Origin: Muribaculaceae bacterium
Lineage (GTDB): Bacteria; Bacteroidota; Bacteroidia; Bacteroidales; Muribaculaceae
Direction: 5' to 3'
Length of the DNA stretch: 5,255 nucleotides
NCBI GenBank assembly: GCA_022511505.1
Contig: JAFLTK010000081.1
Span: 1 to 5,255, forward strand
The notes beneath the pieces are model-generated. The model did no database searches and had not been told where the DNA came from. It saw only the letters and a program-made list of their open reading frames with translations. Positions 1 through 5,255 of the stretch are shown here, one piece after another. Made by a program: the position numbers and the translations under genes. How positions within the stretch are numbered: the first letter of the stretch is position 1; each line of letters starts with the position of its first letter.

Positions 1-7
1 TCGTCCG

Positions 8-31
8 GTAGGGACGCGACATGTCGCGTCC
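8..31 (+). repeat. REP-like palindromic element, copy 1 (GTAG foot)
   Basis: The 20-base sequence GGACGCGACATGTCGCGTCC at 12-31 is a perfect palindrome, preceded directly by GTAG at 8-11. A GTAG tetranucleotide at the 5' foot of a hairpin is the layout of REP elements recognised by RAYT (TnpA-REP) transposases. With copy 2 it forms an inverted pair with 24-base identical arms separated by 33 bases (32-64), like a BIME. The palindrome and foot are seen directly. Membership of a REP family is inferred, because copy number in the genome cannot be seen here. Confidence 0.75.
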
Positions 32-64
32 ACAGAGCCTGATGATATTCAACATGTTACACGC

Positions 65-88
65 GGACGCGACATGTCGCGTCCCTAC
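65..88 (-). repeat. REP-like palindromic element, copy 2 (inverted)
   Basis: The same 20-base perfect palindrome as copy 1 lies at 65-84. CTAC at 85-88 follows it, so on the minus strand GTAG again sits at the 5' foot. The 24 bases 65-88 are the exact reverse complement of 8-31. The pair lies just downstream of the large gene's terminator, the usual kind of position for REP/BIME elements. A role in protecting RNA 3' ends or in nucleoid binding is known for some enterobacterial REPs but is only a possibility here. Confidence 0.75.
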
Positions 89-100
89 GGGGGAGGGGGG

Positions 101-141
101 AAAAACGGGAGAGGGCGCGGCCGGTAAGGTCGCGCCCTCTC
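101..141 (-). terminator. Intrinsic terminator of the large secreted-protein gene
   Basis: On the minus strand, 33 bases after the stop codon, GAGAGGGCGCG (141-131) pairs with CGCGCCCTCTC (119-109) in an 11-bp uninterrupted GC-rich stem. Inside the stem are one A-C mismatch, two further G-C pairs and a TTACC loop. Three bases after the stem comes a run of five T (105-101). This is a classical rho-independent terminator for leftward transcription. The opposite strand has no T run after the stem, so it should not terminate rightward transcripts efficiently. Confidence 0.9.
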
Positions 142-174
142 GATATCAGGGGATGTTAATTGACGGGGAACGGT

Positions 175-3100
175 TTAGCGTACCATTACTTTGGTGGCGG
201 TGGTGCCTACGCGCTTGATGTACAAGCCGGGAACCATCTGGTCGGCCGATACTTTCACACCACCGATGGTGTAGTATTCTGCCTCGCCGGCCACGGTGTC
301 AACGTCGACGTTTTCAACACCGGTAGTTTCAGAGAAGGTGATTGTGTGAACGGGGCTTGCCTTGCCGGCGGTGCTGTAGAAGTATGTCACCTCGGCGCCT
401 GCCTTATTACCATCTTCAGCAACGAAGTTAGCGGGGGTGTATTCGCCGTCTTTCTCAACCTTGACATACTCAACACCGCGATAGTAGAGGGTCTCGTCGG
501 CAGTTGCCTCGGCAGCGCGGGCGGGAGCGTTCTCGGGCTCGGTCTCGGCTTTAACTTTCTTGGCAACGTTGGTGGCGTAGACGTCTACGTCCTCGTTGTG
601 GCTGAAAGTTACAGTGGGATAAGCACCTTTATCTTGATAACTGAAAGTATAGGTGAAATCTTCATCTTGCTGTTCAACATCACCAACCTTGATTGTGGCA
701 CCATCGGCTGTGGGATATTCTACTGTACCGGTTTCCCATTCAACGTCGATAGCGTTGACCTTAATAGTCGCATCAGTATTATTAACAAAAGTAATACTAT
801 TGCTTGCGCTTTCAGAGGTCCAAACGTCGGCGTTGAGCGTTCCCCAAAGGGCTGTTGCTTTTGTGCCAAAGTCACCACCGTTAAACTTGATTGTTTTGAT
901 TGCATAACCATCGGGCACTGAGATAGTCATTTGGCCGGCTTTTTCATCAACGGTTGACTTGAAGAATCTTAGATCAAGGTAGCCTTTATCATCTTTGAAA
1001 TGGCGGCAACGACCTTCAAGATCAATGTGAACAAATTTCGTAGAGTCATTGAAGTTATAAGGAACTTTTTGATAGTCATTGTTCCCTTTTTCGTTTGATT
1101 TTGTTACAAGGCCATATACACCTTCACCGGTAGTGAAGTCGAAAGTAAATTTGCCGGTCTGATAGTTGGGGTCGGGATAGTTAACCGTCAGAGTAGCAAC
1201 GTTACCAATTGTTTCACCATCAGTAGCGGCAGCCTTGATAGTGTAAACACCATACTTTTCAAACGTGATGGGATCTACGAAAAGTTCAGAATCGTCTACG
1301 TCAAGGTCAGAACCGTCAGTAGTGTAGATAATCATTAAATCATCGAGTTCAATCGAGATTTTGTCGCCCTCATTGTAGGTGTACTCAGTACCCTCAACAG
1401 CGGTGCCGTTCACATAGAACACGGGTGCTTCAAATTTCTCAACGGGCTCCTCTACTGAGTCTAAGCTTCTGTAAAGAACAACTGCAGACTGAGAGTCTTC
1501 TTTGTAGCAAGAGAATATATTACCGTTGTTGTTGGCGCTGTTATATTCAATTGTATAACGGTCACCACTTGTTCTGTTAAACTGTAAGTAGGTCTTATTA
1601 TCTTTAAAGGTTACTTTCAGTTGAGAATAACTATCTGCTGTTTGTTGAGTTTTTAGATGGTTAGAAGAATTAGATCCAGCAAAAAGATAGCCATCATTAA
1701 CTTTTAATAAGTATGGATATTCTGCATTATTCGAATCCTCAAATGTTATAACCTCAACAGCTTCGTCAGTGATTGTGATAGTGTTGTTATCTTCATCCTT
1801 TGTGATATCTACAGCGCCTCGGTTGTTGCTATTTTGGGTGGTGCTCATTGCCTTGTCATAACCAGCGGCTACGATAATATAACTACCACCAATCTCAAGG
1901 TCGTCAGCGCTTGTTACGAGAGCGTAAGTAGTCCCATTAGTTGGCTGTTCTGGCTCAATAGAAGCCGCTTTAACATTATAGGTAGCTTCAATTGTGTTGC
2001 TTTCGAGGTCTCCCTTATTGGCAGAAACCATAACATCTACTGTACCGGCAGTTGCATCTGCATCAGTAAAGGTATAAGTATAGGGGAAATAGCCTTCTAA
2101 GTCGGTTTCTCCAATCATACCGACAATTTCAGCACCTTCGGTTTCACAAGTAATAACAAGCTTATCGCCAACAGTTACAGTAGAACCGTTTGCAATGCTA
2201 AGAACGGGATCAGCAATTGTTTCAGGCTCGGGTTCAGGCTCTTCGCCACCTGCTTCTGATGCTGTTTCAATAGAGAATCCACATAAATAGAAACGTGATT
2301 TGCTTGCAGTCACGCCAGCAAATGTAATGGTCTGAAATTTAGTTTCTGAATTTACATCTAATGTGAACTCAGTACCAACGGCTTTAGCTTCAAATTCAAC
2401 TTGAGTCGAAAGCCCTTTGTCTAATGTTACTTTGATGGTGTTAGACTCAGAACTATATTTAGCGGTATTTACAGTAATGCTCTTAATTTTAGAGGGATCT
2501 ACAAAATTAAGAGTTAAAGTACCGGCATTGCTACTTGAACCATATTTTAAACCATTTGTACCTGAATAGACATTACTACATTCTTTAAATGAAATGAATG
2601 AAGAACCTGTAACTACCTCAGAGGGGAATGTCGTTGAGGTAAGATTACTAGTTCCATTATCCGAGTTATTTTTAAACGTAACTTGATAACTTGTTGAGTT
2701 TGGGTCAATAACAATCAGATTATATGAAGCAGATGTCGCTTTAAAGTTGTCATTTTCAGTGATTTCAGCAGTAATAGTTGCAGAGCCAGCTCCATTAATA
2801 GAAAGTTTGCCGTTATCAAATGACGCAACATCTGCATTACTTGAACTGTAGGTTACAGCACTCAAAGCTTCTTCGGGATTTACTGTAAGAGTAGGTGCAT
2901 CAAAGTCCTCGCCGAGAATAGCTGTAGCGGTTTCGGAACTCCATTCAAGTTTAACAGTTTTACGAGAGTCTTCAACGACATCGTTAACGGTGTATTCAAG
3001 AGATGCAACGCCAATTTGATTACTACTGTTAGTAAACTCTAACTGCACTGCTACAACATCGGCAACAAGATCACCAGTTTCTACCTTCAAAACAGTACCA

Positions 3101-3468
3101 ACGGAGATGTTTTGTTTGATGAGTGTATAAGAATTTGAACCGCTTGTTTTATACGAAATTTTTGCAGTTTGAGTCTTATTTGACCATTGTTTTAGATTGA
3201 AAGTGACATTTTTAAGAGTTTTATCATTTGTCATTTCAAAAGTCACTGTACCTGCTTTTGTGACAGGTACGTCGGTAATGGTGCTTGTTTGTTTTGAAGC
3301 AGCAGAGAAAGTCACTTTATAACCATCTCCGGTAGCCACATGGTTAGCATAACTAGAAGTCCATCCGGTACTTCCCATCGTATTGAAGTCAAAACTGACT
3401 TCGTCGGCATACGACGAGACAGCACCCGTGAAGAGGGCTAACAGAAAAAGGAGTAAAAATTTTTTCAT
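175..3468 (-). CDS. Exported multi-module beta-sandwich/Ig-like protein with T9SS-type C-terminal tail
   Basis: This is a 1097-residue exported protein of unknown function. Residues 1-21 form a signal peptide (KK, then a Leu/Phe-rich core, cleavage probably after SYA). Three related beta-sandwich modules lie at about 24-161, 260-402 and 772-914. Each has an 'xIKxIxF/V' strand and ends in a strand such as ASLEYTV, GFSIET or AIDVEWE. Residues 190-254 are a bacterial Ig-like (Big_2-type) domain (YSSSNADVASF, GAGSATITA). A Glu/Pro linker (409-416) leads to a diverged Ig-like module (418-499). Residues 514-668 are a module common in Bacteroidetes surface proteins (YALVTSADDLE to FSCYKE...VVLYR), function unknown. 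Residues 679-765 resemble the chitobiase C-terminal Ig fold (IYTTDGSD). The tail (about 1064-1097: YYTIGGVKV, PGLYIKR, TKVMVR) resembles a type IX secretion sorting signal. The ATG is supported by the signal peptide and the AU-rich bases before it. It has its own promoter candidate and terminator, so it is probably monocistronic. No catalytic domain is recognised. Adhesion or glycan binding is a guess. Confidence 0.92.
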   Translation of the reverse strand: MKKFLLLFLLALFTGAVSSYADEVSFDFNTMGSTGWTSSYANHVATGDGYKVTFSAASKQTSTITDVPVTKAGTVTFEMTNDKTLKNVTFNLKQWSNKTQTAKISYKTSGSNSYTLIKQNISVGTVLKVETGDLVADVVAVQLEFTNSSNQIGVASLEYTVNDVVEDSRKTVKLEWSSETATAILGEDFDAPTLTVNPEEALSAVTYSSSNADVASFDNGKLSINGAGSATITAEITENDNFKATSASYNLIVIDPNSTSYQVTFKNNSDNGTSNLTSTTFPSEVVTGSSFISFKECSNVYSGTNGLKYGSSSNAGTLTLNFVDPSKIKSITVNTAKYSSESNTIKVTLDKGLSTQVEFEAKAVGTEFTLDVNSETKFQTITFAGVTASKSRFYLCGFSIETASEAGGEEPEPEPETIADPVLSIANGSTVTVGDKLVITCETEGAEIVGMIGETDLEGYFPYTYTFTDADATAGTVDVMVSANKGDLESNTIEATYNVKAASIEPEQPTNGTTYALVTSADDLEIGGSYIIVAAGYDKAMSTTQNSNNRGAVDITKDEDNNTITITDEAVEVITFEDSNNAEYPYLLKVNDGYLFAGSNSSNHLKTQQTADSYSQLKVTFKDNKTYLQFNRTSGDRYTIEYNSANNNGNIFSCYKEDSQSAVVLYRSLDSVEEPVEKFEAPVFYVNGTAVEGTEYTYNEGDKISIELDDLMIIYTTDGSDLDVDDSELFVDPITFEKYGVYTIKAAATDGETIGNVATLTVNYPDPNYQTGKFTFDFTTGEGVYGLVTKSNEKGNNDYQKVPYNFNDSTKFVHIDLEGRCRHFKDDKGYLDLRFFKSTVDEKAGQMTISVPDGYAIKTIKFNGGDFGTKATALWGTLNADVWTSESASNSITFVNNTDATIKVNAIDVEWETGTVEYPTADGATIKVGDVEQQDEDFTYTFSYQDKGAYPTVTFSHNEDVDVYATNVAKKVKAETEPENAPARAAEATADETLYYRGVEYVKVEKDGEYTPANFVAEDGNKAGAEVTYFYSTAGKASPVHTITFSETTGVENVDVDTVAGEAEYYTIGGVKVSADQMVPGLYIKRVGTTATKVMVR

Positions 3469-3545
3469 AAAATATTGATTGAAAGTTAATAAATTGTGCG
3501 GATAAGGATTGTCGGTTTAGGATAGACCGGCTATAAAAACAGCGA

Positions 3546-3585
3546 GGGGAGTATGGTGAATCGCTCGGCGCGACATCATACCCCC
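3546..3585 (-). promoter_or_regulatory. 5' leader hairpin of the large gene
   Basis: If transcription starts about 7 bases after the promoter's -7 box, the leader is roughly 120 bases and this fold lies near its 5' end. GGGGGTATG (3585-3577) pairs with CATACTCCCC (3555-3546), 9 bp with one bulged T. Inside it TCGC (3573-3570) pairs with GCGA (3564-3561) around a GCCGA loop. A competing 5-bp stem, AGCGA (3565-3561) with TCGCT (3545-3541), is followed by G and five T (3539-3535). The two folds cannot coexist. The pairings are seen in the sequence. A role in mRNA stability or attenuation is inference. Confidence 0.4.
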
Positions 3586-3595
3586 GATTTGATGG

Positions 3596-3627
3596 CAAAA
3601 TTACAACCAATCTTTTGAATATCCAAT
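3596..3627 (-). promoter_or_regulatory. Bacteroidetes-type promoter candidate for the large gene
   Basis: On the minus strand TAATTTTG (3603-3596) matches the Bacteroidetes -7 consensus TAnnTTTG exactly. ATTG (3627-3624) lies 20 bases upstream and matches the TTG core of the -33 box (TTTG). The spacing agrees with the known 19-21 base range. The site is correctly oriented and lies about 128 bases before the ATG of the large exported protein. This implies that gene is transcribed independently of lptF/lptG upstream. Confidence 0.65.
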
Positions 3628-3709
3628 TTTTGGGTGTTAAATTTATGGAAAATCGTTTCAGACAAAAAGGGGTCAAATGGCGGCGCGGGAAATAAGAGTG
3701 CCGACGGGT

Positions 3710-3751
3710 CCCCGGGTAGGTCGCTCGCAGGCTCGCTCCCGTAACCCGGGG
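3710..3751. repeat. Long inverted repeat CCCCGGGT ... ACCCGGGG
   Basis: CCCCGGGT (3710-3717) and ACCCGGGG (3744-3751) are perfect 8-base inverted arms around a 26-base loop. The loop contains two direct copies of GCTCGC (3723-3728 and 3731-3736). No T run follows on either strand, so it does not look like an intrinsic terminator. It sits in the gap between the permease gene and the large exported gene, with two further hairpins just to its right. It is probably part of an intergenic repeat block, but its repetition elsewhere cannot be seen here. Confidence 0.55.
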
Positions 3752-3762
3752 CTAACAATCTT

Positions 3763-3780
3763 AAACCGCTCCCGCGGTTT
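3763..3780. repeat. Short perfect hairpin AAACCGC-TCCC-GCGGTTT
   Basis: AAACCGC (3763-3769) and GCGGTTT (3774-3780) form a perfect 7-bp stem with a TCCC loop. Read on the plus strand, the stem ends in TTT and is followed by CTCTC, so it is at best a very weak terminator. It lies 11 bases from the long inverted repeat on its left and 22 bases from the REP-like element on its right, and is likely part of the same repeat block. Confidence 0.5.
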
Positions 3781-3802
3781 CTCTCGCCCATGTTCGTGAA
3801 AC

Positions 3803-3827
3803 GGACGCACGAGCCGTGCGTCCCTAC
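3803..3827 (-). repeat. REP-like palindromic element, variant copy 3 (GTAG foot)
   Basis: GGACGCACG (3803-3811) and CGTGCGTCC (3815-3823) form a perfect 9-bp stem around an AGC loop. CTAC (3824-3827) follows, so on the minus strand GTAG again sits directly at the 5' foot. It shares GTAGGGACGC and GCGTCC with copies 1 and 2 but has a different centre, as expected for a related subtype. It lies 85 bases downstream of the permease gene's stop codon. Confidence 0.7.
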
Positions 3828-3914
3828 ATCGTAACCCGACGTTGGCGCCGGAGGGTGATTTCGGGTCGCCGACACCCTGACGAGGACGGCGGGGGTTGGA
3901 GTTCACAGCGGGGT
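3828..3914. other. Gap after the permease stop codon, no clear terminator
   Basis: These 87 GC-rich bases lie between the permease stop codon and REP-like copy 3. Overlapping weak inverted repeats are present: ACCCGA (3834-3839) with TCGGGT (3861-3866), and AGGGTG (3852-3857) with CACCCT (3873-3878). None is followed by a T run on the minus strand. Where the tgt-permease transcript ends is therefore unclear: factor-dependent termination or the downstream hairpin block are both possible. I see no gene here. The wider 446-base gap (3469-3914) otherwise holds only the repeats, promoter and leader listed separately. Confidence 0.5.
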
Positions 3915-5033
3915 TTAGTTGCCGGCGGCGCGCCGGTAGAGGATGACGGCGATGATGGCATAGAGGATGTTTGGTATCCACATGGCGATAAGGGGGGATG
4001 TGATGCCGCTGACGGCAAAGGAGGAGGTGACGGTCATAAAGAGTATATAACTGAACGAGAGCACCAGACCGATACCGATATTGATGCCCATGCCGCCCTT
4101 GACTTTACGCGACGACAGCGACATGCCGATTATTGTCAGAATGAAGGCGGCGGCGGTCATTGCAAAGCGGCGATGATATTCGATTTCGAAACTTTTGATG
4201 TTGGCGACTCCGCGCATTTTCTGGCGGTCGATATATTCGCTCAATTGGGGGGTGGTCAGTTTCTCTTGGTCATCCTTGGCGATGAGGAAGTCGCGGGGCT
4301 CGATGGCGATGACGGTGTCGAGGCGCATGCCGCGAGTGATTGACTCGCGGGAGCCTTTGAGGTCGCGAATCATGTAGTCGCGAACCTGCCAGTTATAGAG
4401 TGTGTCCCACTTAATGGTTTGTGCCACCAATTTGGATTTCAGCGTTTTACCGTCGATTGAGTCGAGCGAGAATTTGTAGCCGGTCTTGGTCGTGTTGTCA
4501 TATCGGCTCATGTAGGCGATGACGCCTTTCGACACTTGAAGCTGGATGTTGGTGCCATACTCGACCTTTTTGTTTTTGACGTAGGTGTTGGTGTATTCGA
4601 TACGCTTGACGTTGGCGGGCGGGATGATATATGCGCTCAGGATATAGGTGGCCAGGGCGATGACTGCTGCCGAGATGAGATAGGGGCGCATGAAGCGGCG
4701 ATAGCTCATGCCGGTCGAAAACATGGCGATAATCTCTGAATTGTCAGCGAGTTTGGATGTAAAGAAGATGACGGCTATAAACGTGAAAAGCGGGCTGAAC
4801 TGGTTGGCAAAATAGGGCAGGAACATCAGGAAGTAGTCAAACAGCGTCGCTTTGAGGGGGGCCTTGAGAAACGAGTCGAGTTTCTCGTTGACGTCAAACA
4901 TGATGGTGATTGCCAAAATCAAAATGATAGCAAAAATGTAGGTTCCCAAAAACTTGCCGATTATATAGCGGTCAAGGATTGTCAGGAAGCGTGGATTCCA
5001 CTTGATTGCGGGTATTTTGAATTTTGACTTCAC
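3915..5033 (-). CDS. LptF/LptG (YjgP/YjgQ) family permease
   Basis: This is a 372-residue inner-membrane protein of the LptF/LptG family. These permeases, with the ATPase LptB, extract lipopolysaccharide from the inner membrane and pass it to the periplasmic Lpt bridge. Membrane segments lie at about 28-47, 65-92, 117-137, 290-307, 316-337 and 347-367. The loop 139-285 is the periplasmic beta-jellyroll domain. The cytoplasmic stretch SKLADNSEIIAMFSTGMS (93-110) is the conserved coupling region that contacts LptB, with Glu100 as the expected coupling acidic residue. Length and the six-helix layout are normal. The start is GTG: the stop codon of tgt lies 21 bases upstream, no ATG lies between, and the next Met (residue 45) is inside the first membrane helix. 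No Shine-Dalgarno site is visible, which is usual in Bacteroidetes. The gene is probably co-transcribed with tgt. Bacteroidetes carry more than one paralogue, and I cannot say whether this one is functionally LptF or LptG. Confidence 0.95.
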   Translation of the reverse strand: MKSKFKIPAIKWNPRFLTILDRYIIGKFLGTYIFAIILILAITIMFDVNEKLDSFLKAPLKATLFDYFLMFLPYFANQFSPLFTFIAVIFFTSKLADNSEIIAMFSTGMSYRRFMRPYLISAAVIALATYILSAYIIPPANVKRIEYTNTYVKNKKVEYGTNIQLQVSKGVIAYMSRYDNTTKTGYKFSLDSIDGKTLKSKLVAQTIKWDTLYNWQVRDYMIRDLKGSRESITRGMRLDTVIAIEPRDFLIAKDDQEKLTTPQLSEYIDRQKMRGVANIKSFEIEYHRRFAMTAAAFILTIIGMSLSSRKVKGGMGINIGIGLVLSFSYILFMTVTSSFAVSGITSPLIAMWIPNILYAIIAVILYRRAAGN

Positions 5034-5054
5034 GGCAGGGGGGATGACAGTGGG

Positions 5055-5255
5055 TTAAAGACGGGATGTAACTCGCTGAACCATATCGGCTTTCCATGTA
5101 GCAAAGTCGCCGGCGATGATGTGACGGCGAGCCTCGCCGACGAGCCACAGATAGAACGCGAGATTGTGGATTGAGGCAATCTGGAGGGCGAGCAATTCGT
5201 TGGCGATGAAGAGGTGACGCAGGTATGCCTTGGAATAGACGCGGTCGACAATCGA
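5055..5255 (-). CDS. tgt: tRNA-guanine transglycosylase (queuine tRNA-ribosyltransferase), C-terminal fragment
   Basis: The last 66 residues of Tgt are present and the rest lies beyond the right edge. Tgt exchanges guanine 34 in GUN-anticodon tRNAs (Asp, Asn, His, Tyr) for the queuosine precursor preQ1. The family's C-terminal signature is clear: YSKAYLRHLF (7-16 of the fragment), ASIHNLAFYLW (27-37), then GEARRHIIAGDF. The His of SIHN matches the zinc-binding His349 of the Zymomonas enzyme. In an ungapped match to that enzyme, the positions of zinc ligands Cys320 and Cys323 hold Ser1 and Asp4 of the fragment. Catalytic aspartates are outside the window. The next gene, the LptF/LptG-type permease, begins 21 bases after the stop, an arrangement common in Bacteroidetes. 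Confidence 0.95.
   Translation of the reverse strand, partial: SIVDRVYSKAYLRHLFIANELLALQIASIHNLAFYLWLVGEARRHIIAGDFATWKADMVQRVTSRL

Noticed and set aside
8..88. CRISPR array
   Set aside because: There are only two copies and they are inverted, not direct, with a single 33-base spacer and no cas gene. The GTAG-footed palindromes fit REP elements better.
160..921. 253-codon plus-strand open frame
   Set aside because: It lies antisense to the C-terminal coding part of the exported protein. Its translation has no recognisable domain, and the minus-strand frame has the signal peptide, domains, promoter and terminator.
3852..3878. AGGGTG/CACCCT hairpin as terminator of the permease gene
   Set aside because: Only 6 bp with a 15-base loop and no T run follows on the minus strand. 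It also competes with another weak stem.
3576..3981. Overlapping minus-strand open frames across the gap between the permease and exported-protein genes
   Set aside because: They run through inverted repeats and the promoter, overlap each other, and translate to Arg/Pro-rich low-complexity sequence without a domain. This is typical of repeat-block shadows.
3816..4343. 175-codon plus-strand open frame
   Set aside because: Most of it is antisense to the clearly recognised permease gene. Its Gly/Asp-rich translation looks like a shadow of GC-rich codons, and it begins inside a REP-like element.
5030..5251. 73-codon minus-strand open frame at the right edge
   Set aside because: The same DNA in another frame gives an unmistakable Tgt C-terminus that ends at 5055.

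Overview
The window looks like a chromosomal segment from a Bacteroidales gut commensal, possibly Muribaculaceae or a relative. Four things point there. The tgt-to-LptF/LptG-permease gene order is common in Bacteroidetes. The only promoter-like site matches the Bacteroidetes TAnnTTTG type. Gene starts are AU-rich or lack a Shine-Dalgarno site. The large secreted protein has a signal peptide, Ig-like modules and a C-terminal tail like a type IX secretion sorting signal. The family-level placement is inference.

All three genes lie on the minus strand, so transcription runs from high to low coordinates. At the right edge (5055-5255) is the C-terminal end of tgt, the tRNA-guanine transglycosylase. 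After 21 bases comes a complete LptF/LptG-type permease (3915-5033, GTG start), probably in the same operon. A 446-base gap (3469-3914) follows. It holds a run of strong inverted repeats, a promoter candidate and an untranslated leader that can fold. Next is a 1097-residue exported multi-module beta-sandwich protein (175-3468). It ends at a textbook intrinsic terminator (101-141), and beyond that lies an inverted pair of palindromic repeats (8-88).

Functionally, tgt (queuosine tRNA modification) and the permease (lipopolysaccharide transport) are housekeeping genes. The large protein appears to be a separate transcription unit encoding a surface or secreted accessory protein. It shows at least three related beta-sandwich modules, a bacterial Ig-like domain, a chitobiase-type Ig-like domain and a middle module of unknown function. 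I see no catalytic domain, so adhesion or glycan binding is a guess.

The most distinctive non-coding signal is three REP-like elements. Each is a GGACGC...GCGTCC palindrome with the tetranucleotide GTAG at its 5' foot, the layout known for REP sequences mobilised by RAYT (REP-associated tyrosine) transposases. No transposase, CRISPR array, tRNA, rRNA or recognisable defence system is visible in the window.
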